A program made the translations under genes and the position numbers. Shown one piece after another: positions 16,074 through 24,375 of a stretch of DNA of 64,000 nucleotides (the first letter of the stretch is position 1; each line of letters opens with the position of its first letter). This DNA is from Flavobacterium piscis (GTDB taxonomy: Bacteria > Bacteroidota > Bacteroidia > Flavobacteriales > Flavobacteriaceae), in contig NZ_LVEN01000042.1 of assembly GCF_001686925.1 (NCBI RefSeq), forward strand, positions 186,001 to 250,000, read 5' to 3'. Under the pieces are notes generated by a model, which saw nothing but the letters and a program-made list of their open reading frames with translations, had not been told where the DNA came from and searched no databases.

Positions 16074-16601
16074 ATGACAGAAGAAAACGTAATATTAGTA
16101 AATCAAAACGATGAGCAGATTGGTTTAATGCCAAAATTAGAAGCACATGAAAAAGCAGTATTGCATCGCGCTTTTTCGGTTTTTATTCTAAATAATAAAA
16201 ACGAAATTATGCTGCAGCAACGCGCTCATCAAAAATACCACTCGCCTTTACTCTGGACCAATACATGTTGCAGCCATCAGCGTGAAGGTGAAACGAATGT
16301 TGAAGCCGGAAGCAGAAGATTGTTTGAGGAAATGGGTTTTAAAGCCGATTTGAAAGAACTCTTTCATTTTATTTATAAAGCTCCTTTCGATAATGGTCTA
16401 ACTGAGCATGAACTAGATCATGTTATGATTGGTTATTATAATGATGATCCGGCCATCAATCCTGAAGAAGTCGAAGACTGGAAATGGATGAAGATAGAAG
16501 ATGTAAAAGCTGATATTGAGAAACAACCTGAAATTTATACCGTTTGGTTTAAAATAATATTTGATGAATTTGATCATTATTTAGAAGATCATAAGCTTTA
16601 A
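16074..16601 (+). CDS. idi: Isopentenyl-diphosphate delta-isomerase, type I
   Basis: This Nudix-fold enzyme interconverts isopentenyl and dimethylallyl diphosphate for isoprenoid synthesis. The catalytic Cys lies in TNTCCSHQR (65-66). The Nudix box follows (REGETNVEAGSRRLFEEMGF), and the catalytic Glu is in LTEHELDHVM. The length of 175 residues is normal. It heads a same-strand run with the pterin synthase (22 bases downstream) and the peroxiredoxin. Confidence 0.94.
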   Translation: MTEENVILVNQNDEQIGLMPKLEAHEKAVLHRAFSVFILNNKNEIMLQQRAHQKYHSPLLWTNTCCSHQREGETNVEAGSRRLFEEMGFKADLKELFHFIYKAPFDNGLTEHELDHVMIGYYNDDPAINPEEVEDWKWMKIEDVKADIEKQPEIYTVWFKIIFDEFDHYLEDHKL

Positions 16602-16623
16602 CCCAGACTAACCAACCACCAAA

Positions 16624-17034
16624 ATGAAAGTAACCATATCAAGAAAAGCGCATTTTAATGCTGCACATCGATTGCACAGAAAAGATTGGACATTTGAAAA
16701 AAACAATGCTGTTTTTGGAAAATGTAATAATCCCAATTTTCATGGTCATAATTATGGTTTAACAGTAAGTGTTACAGGAAAAATTGACCCGGAAACTGGT
16801 TTTGTTTTAGATGTGAAAGTATTAGCGGATATTATACTTGAAGAAGTAGAGATTCCGTTTGATCACAAAAACCTGAATCTGGATGTTCCGGAATTTCAGG
16901 ATTTGAATCCAACTGCAGAAAATATTGCTGTTGTGATATGGAATAAAATTAGAAAAAGAATTCAGCCCGATTTTGACCTAGAAATCGTTTTGAATGAAAC
17001 GGATCGTAATTTTGTAACTTATAAAGGAGAATAA
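16624..17034 (+). CDS. 6-pyruvoyl-tetrahydropterin synthase (PTPS-II type)
   Basis: The 136-residue enzyme belongs to the QueD/PTPS fold. Zinc ligands are His in AAHRLH and the two His of HGHNY. The spacing KCNNPNFHGHNY is CxxxxxHGH. That form belongs to the eukaryote-like PTPS-II, which makes tetrahydrobiopterin, rather than the CxxxHGH of QueD. The following FDHKNLNLDVPEFQ and TAENIAVVIW also look like the animal enzyme. I therefore lean to a 6-pyruvoyl-tetrahydropterin synthase, though an automatic label would likely be 6-carboxytetrahydropterin synthase. The peroxiredoxin gene starts 3 bases after its stop. Confidence 0.85.
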   Translation: MKVTISRKAHFNAAHRLHRKDWTFEKNNAVFGKCNNPNFHGHNYGLTVSVTGKIDPETGFVLDVKVLADIILEEVEIPFDHKNLNLDVPEFQDLNPTAENIAVVIWNKIRKRIQPDFDLEIVLNETDRNFVTYKGE

Positions 17035-17037
17035 TAA

Positions 17038-17496
17038 ATGTCACTAAAAATAGGAGATATAGTTCCGAATTTTACTGCAAAAGATAGTCATGGAGAAGTT
17101 TTTGAAAGCCAAAGTGTTTTGGGTCGAAAGCCTATAGTGATTTATTTTTACCCAAAAGATAATACGCCAGGATGTACTACTGAAGCTTGTAGCTTTAGAG
17201 ATCAATATGAAGATTTTAAGGATCTTGGTGCTGAAGTTATTGGTATAAGCAGCGATAGTGTAAAATCACATCACAAATTTGCCAACAAACATCAGTTGCC
17301 TTTTATACTCTTATCTGATCAGGATAAAAAATTGCGACACCTTTTTGGGGTTCGCGATAACTTATTTGGTCTTTTGCCAGGAAGAGTAACGTATGTGATT
17401 GACAGAAACGGTGTTGTTATTTTGATTTTTGATAGTATGAATGCCGGAAAACACATCCCGAAAGCACTTGAAACTGTCAAAGAATTAGTATTGTAG
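17038..17496 (+). CDS. bcp: Peroxiredoxin, BCP/PrxQ type
   Basis: This thiol peroxidase reduces hydroperoxides. The peroxidatic Cys46 and resolving Cys51 are in PGCTTEACSFRDQ, the atypical 2-Cys pattern of BCP/PrxQ. The length of 152 residues is normal and there is no signal peptide, so it is cytosolic. It is 3 bases downstream of the pterin synthase and probably in the same transcript. Confidence 0.93.
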   Translation: MSLKIGDIVPNFTAKDSHGEVFESQSVLGRKPIVIYFYPKDNTPGCTTEACSFRDQYEDFKDLGAEVIGISSDSVKSHHKFANKHQLPFILLSDQDKKLRHLFGVRDNLFGLLPGRVTYVIDRNGVVILIFDSMNAGKHIPKALETVKELVL

Positions 17497-17548
17497 AAAA
17501 AAATATCAGATCGATATTATATTAATAAAGATATTAGCCTAAGAAAAC

Positions 17549-18517
17549 ATGAGTATAAAATCATACCCTTTACAATTTGAGCCCATTTTAAAAGATAGAA
17601 TCTGGGGAGGAGAGAAGCTGAAAACAATTTTGAATAAACCAATTACTTCTAAAATAACCGGCGAAAGTTGGGAATTGTCAACCGTAGAAGGTGATGTAAG
17701 TGTTGTTTCTAATGGAGTTTTGAAGGGAAAATCATTAATGGAACTTATTGATGAAATGCCAAATGAAATTCTGGGAACAAAAGTTTACGAACGGTTTGGA
17801 AAACAATTTCCGTTGCTTTTTAAATATTTAGATGCACGTGAAGATCTTTCGATACAAGTACATCCAAACGATGCATTAGCAAAAGAACGTCATAACTCTT
17901 TTGGTAAAACCGAAATGTGGTATGTAACGCAAGCTGATGCCGATGCGAGAATTATTGTTGGTTTTAAAGAAAATTCCAGCAAAGAGGAATACTTAAAACA
18001 TTTAGAGGATAAAACGCTGGTTTCGATTTTAGATACTGTAAAAGCAAAATCCGGCGACGTTTTCTTTTTAGAAACCGGAACCGTTCATGCTATTGGTGCA
18101 GGATTGGTAGTAGCCGAAATTCAGCAGACATCTGATATTACATACCGCTTATACGATTTTGATCGAAAGGATGCTCAGGGAAATACAAGAGAACTTCATG
18201 TAGATTTAGCTCTTGATGCTATCAACTATAATAAGGTAGAAACGCAGAAAAAATATGAGACAAAAGTAAATACTTCGAATACAGTGGTAGATTGTCCTTA
18301 TTTTACCACGAATTTTATTCCTTTAGACAATAAAGTTGAGGTGGCTAAATCAGGAGAAACTTTTACGGTTTATATGTGTATCGAAGGGAGTTTTGAAATT
18401 GAATATGAAGGTTTCAAACAATTGTATATAAAAGGAGATACGGTTTTGGTTCCGGCTGAGATAAATGCATTTATTTTGAACGGAAAAGCTTCTATTTTAG
18501 AAATTTACATTTCATAG
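17549..18517 (+). CDS. manA: Class I mannose-6-phosphate isomerase
   Basis: The enzyme interconverts fructose 6-phosphate and mannose 6-phosphate, the entry to GDP-mannose. The zinc ligands lie in QVHPND, GKTEMWYV and ETGTVHAIGAG. The length of 322 residues fits the short bacterial class I form with two cupin-like halves. The 52-base gap from the peroxiredoxin gene leaves the question of a shared transcript open. Confidence 0.92.
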   Translation: MSIKSYPLQFEPILKDRIWGGEKLKTILNKPITSKITGESWELSTVEGDVSVVSNGVLKGKSLMELIDEMPNEILGTKVYERFGKQFPLLFKYLDAREDLSIQVHPNDALAKERHNSFGKTEMWYVTQADADARIIVGFKENSSKEEYLKHLEDKTLVSILDTVKAKSGDVFFLETGTVHAIGAGLVVAEIQQTSDITYRLYDFDRKDAQGNTRELHVDLALDAINYNKVETQKKYETKVNTSNTVVDCPYFTTNFIPLDNKVEVAKSGETFTVYMCIEGSFEIEYEGFKQLYIKGDTVLVPAEINAFILNGKASILEIYIS

Positions 18518-18539
18518 CGCTTAATAGAAAGATTATGTG

Positions 18540-18547
18540 TACTTTTG
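18540..18547 (+). promoter_or_regulatory. Promoter -7 element of the 88-residue gene
   Basis: TACTTTTG fits TAnnTTTG. Its last bases overlap a TTG that would otherwise be an in-frame upstream start, so translation should begin at the ATG at 18575. Confidence 0.5.
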
Positions 18548-18574
18548 CAGTCGCAAATTAAAATTAAAATAAAA

Positions 18575-18841
18575 ATGGCAAACGTTAAAAATTTAAAGAA
18601 AGACATCAACTTCGTATTAGGAGATATTATTGAGGCAATTTACTTATTCGAAATGTCTACAACAGGAAATCCTACTCCAGAAACGAATGCTTTGATCGAT
18701 CAGGCTATCGCTGCTTTTGATACTTTGATCACAAAAGTGAATGCTAAGAACGTTGAAAATAAAAAAGCGCACTTTAAACAAATCAATGTTGAATTGGAAG
18801 AAACTGCTAATCAATTGATTGCTAAAATCAACGAATTGTAA
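18575..18841 (+). CDS. Small conserved helical protein of unknown function
   Basis: The 88-residue soluble protein, beginning MANVKNLKKD, is almost entirely predicted amphipathic helix and has no cysteine. Its own promoter directly upstream and its position just before two tRNA genes suggest independent expression. I do not recognise a family; flavobacterial homologues would be the natural place to look. Confidence 0.7.
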   Translation: MANVKNLKKDINFVLGDIIEAIYLFEMSTTGNPTPETNALIDQAIAAFDTLITKVNAKNVENKKAHFKQINVELEETANQLIAKINEL

Positions 18842-18873
18842 GCAAAAAAAAGTATAAAAAAGTGCAAATTTAT

Positions 18874-18904
18874 TTTGGTAAAACGAAAAACCGCTTTATA
18901 TTTG
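18874..18904 (+). promoter_or_regulatory. Promoter of the tRNA-Thr genes
   Basis: TTTG (18874-18877), a 19-base spacer and TATATTTG (18897-18904) match the Bacteroidota -33/-7 promoter closely. The tRNA starts 16 bases later. Confidence 0.7.
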
Positions 18905-18919
18905 CACCCGTAATGAGTC

Positions 18920-18993
18920 GCCAGCGTAGCTCAGTTGGCTAGAGCAGCTGATTTGTAATCAGCAGGTCGTGGGTTCGAGTCCCTCCGCCGGCT
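18920..18993 (+). tRNA. tRNA-Thr (TGT), copy 1
   Basis: The cloverleaf has D-arm, anticodon loop TTTGTAA (anticodon TGT) and T-loop TTCGAGT. CCA is not encoded. Two stem positions are mismatched: A4 with C69 in the acceptor stem and T50 with T64 in the T-stem. Copy 2 has the same mismatches. Downstream is a terminator at 19001. Confidence 0.95.
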
Positions 18994-19000
18994 CAACAAA

Positions 19001-19025
19001 ACCATCACTTTTAGTGGTGGTTTTT
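19001..19025 (+). terminator. Terminator after tRNA-Thr copy 1
   Basis: ACCATCAC pairs with GTGGTGGT (19001-19008 with 19014-19021, one G-T pair) and is followed by TTTT. It separates the two tRNA copies. Confidence 0.8.
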
Positions 19026-19065
19026 ATTTAAAAAAATAGCAAATTATTTGCATCCGTAATGAGTC

Positions 19066-19139
19066 GCCAGCGTAGCTCAGTTGGCTAGAGCAGCTGATTT
19101 GTAATCAGCAGGTCGTGGGTTCGAGTCCCTCCGCCGGCT
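19066..19139 (+). tRNA. tRNA-Thr (TGT), copy 2
   Basis: The sequence is identical to the copy at 18920, and 8 upstream bases (CGTAATGAGT-type leader) are also conserved. It lacks a promoter as good as copy 1, so it may depend on read-through or on a degenerate TTATTTG element at about 19044-19050. Confidence 0.95.
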
Positions 19140-19148
19140 CAACGTAAA

Positions 19149-19178
19149 ACCATCACTTTTTAGTGGTGGTTTTTTTTT
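19149..19178 (+). terminator. Terminator after tRNA-Thr copy 2
   Basis: The same ACCATCAC/GTGGTGGT stem as after copy 1 (19149-19156 with 19163-19170) is followed by eight T. The duplication therefore includes the terminator. Confidence 0.85.
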
Positions 19179-19453
19179 GCCCGAAAAACAAAAAAGAGAA
19201 ATTCCAATATTTAAAAATTCTAAATTCCAAATGATTGAGATTTTTGAATTAAAATCCTTTAGTTTCAACTTTGAGATCGAATGGTAAAATTTATTATTAT
19301 CTAAAAGTTAAGGCCTTTGGAGCGAATTGTTTTATTGCAAGTATGATTGGGATTTTGAATTTTAATGTTATTATTTAATTGGGAATTTGCTTTGATGAAA
19401 AATTGTAACCATATTTTTCTTATGTTTGTTTCTTAACCAAAACATATTTAACA
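19179..19453. other. AT-rich gap with no supported gene
   Basis: I see no gene here. There are short repeats such as AATTCCAA and AAATTCTAAATTCC (about 19200-19228). Similar ones recur at 19935-20000, after the DUF5362 gene. The minus-strand frame that crosses the second tRNA is an artefact of the tRNA. Confidence 0.6.
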
Positions 19454-19912
19454 ATGGAAGAAAATTCAGTTTTTGAAAAATTTGAGTTGCAACTCGATCA
19501 ATCTGCAAAAGACTTTTTAAAAGAAACCGCAAAATGGGCCTACTTTTTATCAATAGTAGGATTTGTAGGTATTGGGCTTATCATGCTAATTGCAGTTTTT
19601 GCAGGAACCTTTTTCGCAGCGATGGGAAGTATGATCCCGGGAGCGAGCGCTATGGGAGGTTCTTTTGGGGTAGTAATAGGAATTGTGTATTTTATTATTG
19701 GAGCAATTTATTTCTTCCCGGTTTATTATTTATTCAAATTTGCATCTAATGCAAAAAAAGCGTTTAGAGATAACGATACTGAAGCACTAACCAGCTCTTT
19801 TGGGTATTTGAAATCTCATTACAAATTCCTTGGTATTTTTACGCTTGCTATTTTAGTATTGTACGGATTAATATTTATCCTTTCTATGTTTGGAGCTTTG
19901 TTAGGAAGATAA
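19454..19912 (+). CDS. DUF5362 family membrane protein
   Basis: The 152-residue protein has three or four transmembrane helices (about 31-57, 67-92, 128-148), with a glycine-rich stretch GSMIPGASAMGG. The soluble N-terminus ends at KETAKWAYFLS. The pattern matches the DUF5362 family of flavobacterial membrane proteins. Function is unknown. A bidirectional terminator separates it from the convergent lipoprotein gene. Confidence 0.8.
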   Translation: MEENSVFEKFELQLDQSAKDFLKETAKWAYFLSIVGFVGIGLIMLIAVFAGTFFAAMGSMIPGASAMGGSFGVVIGIVYFIIGAIYFFPVYYLFKFASNAKKAFRDNDTEALTSSFGYLKSHYKFLGIFTLAILVLYGLIFILSMFGALLGR

Positions 19913-20020
19913 AATGAAATAAAAATCAAATCTTTAAAATTTCAAATTCCAATTTAATTATAAAGTTGATTTCGTTATAGTTTGGAATTTAAAAATTTGG
20001 AGTTTACTATAAATAAAAAA

Positions 20021-20046
20021 GTCCTGAGATTTCTCAGGACTTTTTT
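20021..20046. terminator. Bidirectional terminator
   Basis: GTCCTGAGA pairs with TCTCAGGAC (20021-20029 with 20032-20040), flanked by A-run and T-run. It serves the convergent genes at 19454 and 20065. Confidence 0.9.
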
Positions 20047-20064
20047 GTTTTTGTCAATGCTGTA

Positions 20065-20784
20065 TTATTGTTTTTGTTGCTCTTTTTTAATGTCGGCAAC
20101 ATATTTTGTTAGTTTTTTTCCGTAAAGAGATTGCGCTACTTTTGGCGTCATTGATTTTTGAATTGTATCAAGGAATTTAACATTGATGTCGTAAATCTCA
20201 GATAAAGCAATATAAGGGGCTATTTCGTGATCTTTATTGTTAAGAGCAAAGTTTGTAGCATACAAGTATTTTCTTTTGATGTTAGATTCTTGTTTCGTGT
20301 TTATACTATCAAGTGCTTTTTGGTCTTGTCTTTTTGTAGCTTTAAATCTTGATTCTACCAAGGACAGATTTTCATCATTAAAACGAGAGTTTATTTTTTT
20401 ATATTCATCATATAGTTCCTGATTTTTAGATCCGGTAATTTTGGCATTATAGATAAAGTTGTCTAAGTTGGTGTCGATATTAATATTACCAGGTTCAGCA
20501 AAAAACAAAATGTTATTGTCTAATGAATTGGTAACGCCACGATCCAGGTATAAATAAAGTACCTCTGGAGATTCCAGTTTAATGTCGCTTTCAAAAGAAG
20601 AGTCTCCGTCTATTTTAATGCTGTCAATAGCTACAAGAGAGGTATCAACGATTCTTTGAATGTATAAGGTCCCGTTTTTTAATCCTTTTATATTTCCTGT
20701 AAGGTGCAAGTTGTCGGTAGATTCTTTTTTGCTACAAGATGCTAATACTGCGAGTGTAACAAAAGCAATAATTGATTTTTTCAT
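20065..20784 (-). CDS. DUF4369 domain lipoprotein
   Basis: The 239-residue protein has a lipoprotein signal (LASCSKKES, lipid on Cys17 or so). A DUF4369-type domain follows, recognised by LTGNIKGLKNGTLYIQR and FFAEPGNINIDTNL. A helical region (about 140-239) rich in lysine lies after it. In Bacteroidota this domain commonly precedes thioredoxin-like domains, which are absent here, so it is a stand-alone form. Function is unknown. Confidence 0.85.
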   Translation of the reverse strand: MKKSIIAFVTLAVLASCSKKESTDNLHLTGNIKGLKNGTLYIQRIVDTSLVAIDSIKIDGDSSFESDIKLESPEVLYLYLDRGVTNSLDNNILFFAEPGNINIDTNLDNFIYNAKITGSKNQELYDEYKKINSRFNDENLSLVESRFKATKRQDQKALDSINTKQESNIKRKYLYATNFALNNKDHEIAPYIALSEIYDINVKFLDTIQKSMTPKVAQSLYGKKLTKYVADIKKEQQKQ

Positions 20785-20900
20785 TGGTTTTTTAGATTTT
20801 GCTGCAAAATAAAGAAAATAGTTTGAATGTAATGATGTAGCGTTTAATTTTTCCGAAAAATAAATAACAATCTATTTTAAGGTTTTAGAAATAAAAGCAT

Positions 20901-20936
20901 AAAAAAAAATCCTGTTAGCTGAGCTTACAGGATTTT
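20901..20936 (-). terminator. Terminator of htpG
   Basis: ATCCTGTTAGC pairs with GCTTACAGGAT with one mismatch (20909-20919, 20923-20933), next to a long A-run on the plus strand, which is a T-run for htpG. Confidence 0.85.
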
Positions 20937-20960
20937 TAAATATTTATTCGATTAAAAATA

Positions 20961-22844
20961 TTATTTAATCATTTCAAAACTTCTTTTTACGAACGCCGTT
21001 AAAGCTTCTCCTTTTAAAAGGTTTTGCGATAATTTAGCAAGATCTAAAGCTTGTTTTACCAAGTGTTCCTGATGTGTTTTGTCTTCAGTATTCAAAATGT
21101 TGGTTGCCAAATCAGAGTTGGTATTTACTACCAAATTGTACATTTCCGGCATATTACCCATTCCGAACATTCCTCCACCGCCAGATTGGCTCATTTCTTT
21201 CATTCTACGCATAAATTCAGGCTGCGTGATGATAAACGGAGCAGCTTGACTATCCATAGCTTCTAGTTGTACACTATACGCTTTAGGGATATAAGCTTCT
21301 AATGAAGTTTTTAAAGTTTCTTTTTCTTCATCAGATAATTTAGAAATCGTGTTCTCATCTTTTTTGATCAAATTATCAATATGATCAGAATCTACACGTA
21401 CAAAAGTTACATCTTTATTGTCACCTTCAATTTTTTGAATCAAGTGCGAAATAATAGGAGAATCTAAAAGTAAAACTTCGTATCCTTTTTCTTTAGCTGT
21501 TTCAATATAAGAGTGTTGTGCTTCTTTATTTCCAGCGTACAGTACTACCAGTTTTCCGTCTTTATCCGTTTGGTTTTCTTTTAGTTTCTCTTTTAATTCT
21601 TCAAGAGTAAAGTAAGTGTCATCAACCGTTGGGTATAAAACAAATGCACCTGCTTTTTCGTAGAATTTATCCTCAGAAAGCATTCCGTACTCTAAAACGA
21701 TTTTAATATCGTTCCATTTAGCTTCAAAATCAGCACGGTTTTCGTTGAATAAAGCTTTTAGTTTATCAGCAACTTTACGAGTGATATAGTTAGAGATTTT
21801 CTTAACTGCACCATCCGCTTGTAATCCTGAACGAGAAACATTCAATGGGATATCCGGTGAGTCAATAACTCCTTTTAACATTGTCAAAAATTCAGGAACA
21901 ATTCCTTCTACGTTATCGGTAACGTAAACCTGGTTTTGGTACAATTGAATTTTATCTTTCTGAATTTGCATATCAGATCCTAACTTAGGGAAATACAAGA
22001 TTCCTGTTAGGTTGAATGGATAATCTACATTTAAATGAATGTGAAACAACGGATCCTCAAATTGCATTGGATACAATTCTCTGTAGAAGTTTTTATAATC
22101 TTCATCAGATAATTCAGTTGGCTGTTTTGTCCAGGCCGGGTTTGGATTATTGATGATGTTGTCAGTTTCAACAGTTTCATTTACGTAATCTTCAGGAGCA
22201 TCTTCCGGTTTTGGAAGTGTTTCTGTTCTTGTTCCGAATTTAATCGGAATAGGCATAAACTTGTTGTACTTGTTTAATAATCCACTGATTTTTGAATCTT
22301 CTAAAAATTCAAGAGAATCTTCGGCAATATGCAGGATGATTTCTGTACCACGTGAAGTTTTGTCAGCCGGCTCTAAAGTAAATTCAGGGCTTCCGTCACA
22401 TGTCCAGTGTGCAGCTGGTTCGTCTTTGTATGATTTTGTAATGATTTCTACTTTTTCAGCCACCATAAAGGCAGAGTAAAAACCAAGACCAAAGTGTCCG
22501 ATAATACCAGAATCTTTTGCAGAATCTTTGTATTTATCAAGGAATTCTTCGGCTCCTGAAAAAGCAACCTGATTGATGTATTTTTCAACTTCATCAGCTG
22601 TCATCCCAAGACCCTGGTCGATAATGTGAATTTTTTTTGCTTCTTTATCGATTTTCACTTCGATAAAAGGATTACCATATTCAACTTTGGCTTCTCCAAT
22701 ACTAATTAAATGTTTTAGCTTTAAAGTAGCATCGGTTCCGTTCGAAATTAACTCACGTAAAAAGATTTCGTGATCGCTGTACAAGAACTTTTTGATTAAG
22801 GGAAAGATGTTTTCTACCGAAACATTAATTTTACCTGTTGTCAT
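20961..22844 (-). CDS. htpG: Molecular chaperone HtpG (Hsp90)
   Basis: Hsp90 is a homodimeric ATP-dependent chaperone. The N-terminal GHKL ATPase shows FLRELISNGTDATLKL (the usual serine is threonine), DQGLGMTADE and GIIGHFGLGFYSAFMV. The middle domain contains PLNVSRSGLQ, and a C-terminal dimerisation domain with a Met/Gly-rich stretch completes the protein. The length of 627 residues is normal. It is transcribed alone. Confidence 0.96.
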   Translation of the reverse strand: MTTGKINVSVENIFPLIKKFLYSDHEIFLRELISNGTDATLKLKHLISIGEAKVEYGNPFIEVKIDKEAKKIHIIDQGLGMTADEVEKYINQVAFSGAEEFLDKYKDSAKDSGIIGHFGLGFYSAFMVAEKVEIITKSYKDEPAAHWTCDGSPEFTLEPADKTSRGTEIILHIAEDSLEFLEDSKISGLLNKYNKFMPIPIKFGTRTETLPKPEDAPEDYVNETVETDNIINNPNPAWTKQPTELSDEDYKNFYRELYPMQFEDPLFHIHLNVDYPFNLTGILYFPKLGSDMQIQKDKIQLYQNQVYVTDNVEGIVPEFLTMLKGVIDSPDIPLNVSRSGLQADGAVKKISNYITRKVADKLKALFNENRADFEAKWNDIKIVLEYGMLSEDKFYEKAGAFVLYPTVDDTYFTLEELKEKLKENQTDKDGKLVVLYAGNKEAQHSYIETAKEKGYEVLLLDSPIISHLIQKIEGDNKDVTFVRVDSDHIDNLIKKDENTISKLSDEEKETLKTSLEAYIPKAYSVQLEAMDSQAAPFIITQPEFMRRMKEMSQSGGGGMFGMGNMPEMYNLVVNTNSDLATNILNTEDKTHQEHLVKQALDLAKLSQNLLKGEALTAFVKRSFEMIK

Positions 22845-22988
22845 ATTTTTTTAATTTTTTAGTTTAATGTGATGATTCTCATTTCTTCAAATAGAATACC
22901 AATTGCTTTTTTAGTGACAAAATGTCGCAAGTGTTAATTCTGAAAGAAAATAATCAGATTGTAAAACAAATGATATTCTTATGAATTG

Positions 22989-22996
22989 TATCTTTG
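22989..22996 (+). promoter_or_regulatory. Promoter -7 element of the lipocalin-like lipoprotein
   Basis: TATCTTTG matches TAnnTTTG, about 50 bases before the start codon. It probably serves this gene and the OmpA-like gene after it. Confidence 0.5.
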
Positions 22997-23047
22997 TGGT
23001 ATAATAATTGTTAAATAAGTAAGTATTAACTTAAATAAATGTACAAA

Positions 23048-23548
23048 ATGAAGAAAATTATTTTCATTTGCATGATCGCCACGATGTTATTCGCGTGTAA
23101 ATCAGCTTCGACAACAGCTTCAACAGAAGGCACTTCGCTATCGACTAAACTTGATAAATCTACTCAAGTTGCTCTTAAAGGAAATTGGGTTTTAACCAAT
23201 GTTTCTTATCCCGGTTCTGAATATATCAAAGTAAATTCTTTTGATCTTGCAGATTCTAAATGCTTTATTGGTAGTACATGGAGTTTTATTTCAAATAACA
23301 ATAAAGGTACGATGGCACTAACTGCGCCAAGCTGTACCGGTTTTAGCTCGCCAATCGTGTGGAGTATTAACAATCAGGGACTTTTTGTTCTTAAAATTCT
23401 TAATGCTGGTGAAAAAGCGAAAAAAGTAAGAGATGGTTACTTATTAAAAGTTGCTGGTGTTACTGAAAGTTCTTTTCAGTTAATCGATAATATTAATGTT
23501 GGCGGACAAGTTAAAGACGTTGTTTACCAATTTCAAAGAGCTAATTAA
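23048..23548 (+). CDS. Lipocalin-like lipoprotein
   Basis: The protein begins MKKIIFICMIATMLFAC, a lipoprotein signal with the lipid on Cys17. I chose the ATG at 23048, because the ATG at 23039 only adds MYK before it. The mature part has a lipocalin-like pattern (LKGNWVLTNVSYPG, GTMALTAPSCTGFSSP). Such proteins bind small hydrophobic ligands, though the ligand is not inferable. It lies 26 bases before the OmpA-like gene and the pair is likely an envelope operon. Confidence 0.8.
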   Translation: MKKIIFICMIATMLFACKSASTTASTEGTSLSTKLDKSTQVALKGNWVLTNVSYPGSEYIKVNSFDLADSKCFIGSTWSFISNNNKGTMALTAPSCTGFSSPIVWSINNQGLFVLKILNAGEKAKKVRDGYLLKVAGVTESSFQLIDNINVGGQVKDVVYQFQRAN

Positions 23549-23574
23549 AATTAAAAAAATATAAAATTTATAAT

Positions 23575-24270
23575 ATGAAAAAGATAACAGTTTTAGGTTT
23601 GAGCAGTTTACTTGTATTGGTAAGTTTCTTTACAAGTTGCGATTCAGTAAAAAACGCAAATAATACTCAAAAAGGCGCAGGAATTGGTGTAGTTGCCGGT
23701 GGTCTTATTGGAGGTATTTTAGGAAATAATTTAGGGAAAGGCGGAAACGCTGCTTTAGGTGCTGCAATTGGTGCTGCTGTAGGTGGTGGAACTGGAGCTC
23801 TTATTGGAAACAAAATGGACAAACAAGCTCGTGAAATCGATCAGGCTTTACCAGGAGCTTCTGTAGAAAGAGTAGGTGAAGGAATCCATTTAACTTTAAA
23901 TGAAAATTCTGTTCGTTTTGATACAAACAAATCGACTTTAACAACTCAGGCAAAAGCAAATTTAGATAAATTAGTTCCTGTATTTAATGAATACGGAGAT
24001 ACTGATATTCAAATTTTTGGTTATACTGATAATACAGGAAAACCAGAATACAATTTGACACTTTCAGGACAAAGAGCTGCATCTGTTCAAGCTTATTTAG
24101 CTTCAAAAGGACTAAAATCAAGTCGTTTCAAAACTTCAGGTTTAGGAATTGCTGATCCTATTGCAACTAATGATTCTCCTGAAGGAAGAGCCCAAAACCG
24201 TCGTGTAGAATTTTCTATTACTGCAAACGACAAAATGGTAAATGATGCAAAAGCAGAAGCTGGAAAATAA
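23575..24270 (+). CDS. OmpA-family lipoprotein with glycine zipper
   Basis: The 231-residue protein has a lipobox (FFTSC), a glycine-zipper segment (about residues 35-80, with GGLIGGILGNNLGKGGNAAL). An OmpA/MotB domain follows (about 105-220), including NLTLSGQRAASVQAYL, DNTGKPEYN and NRRVEFS. The OmpA domain binds peptidoglycan, so the protein probably tethers the outer membrane to the wall. It follows the lipocalin-like gene and ends with a terminator. Confidence 0.9.
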   Translation: MKKITVLGLSSLLVLVSFFTSCDSVKNANNTQKGAGIGVVAGGLIGGILGNNLGKGGNAALGAAIGAAVGGGTGALIGNKMDKQAREIDQALPGASVERVGEGIHLTLNENSVRFDTNKSTLTTQAKANLDKLVPVFNEYGDTDIQIFGYTDNTGKPEYNLTLSGQRAASVQAYLASKGLKSSRFKTSGLGIADPIATNDSPEGRAQNRRVEFSITANDKMVNDAKAEAGK

Positions 24271-24294
24271 GTTTCAAACGCAATAAAATTTCTT

Positions 24295-24329
24295 AAAAGC
24301 TGTTTCATATTTGAAGCAGCTTTTTTTTG
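24295..24329 (+). terminator. Terminator after the OmpA-like gene
   Basis: AAAAGCTGTTTCA pairs with TGAAGCAGCTTTT (one wobble), followed by a long T-run. Confidence 0.85.
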
Positions 24330-24349
24330 ACTTTAGAAATTAAACATTG

Positions 24350-24357
24350 TAAATTTG
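24350..24357 (+). promoter_or_regulatory. Promoter -7 element of the ABC ATPase gene
   Basis: TAAATTTG fits TAnnTTTG, 18 bases before the ATG at 24376. Confidence 0.5.
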
Positions 24358-24375
24358 TGCTTTCAAACATAACCC

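Noticed and set aside
19077..19268. Minus-strand frame of 63 residues
   Set aside because: It is read through the second tRNA-Thr gene and its terminator.
20961..22844. Substituted residue in the HtpG ATP site (NGTDA for NASDA)
   Set aside because: The Asn and Asp that contact the nucleotide and Mg are kept. The Ser-to-Thr change alone does not suggest loss of function.
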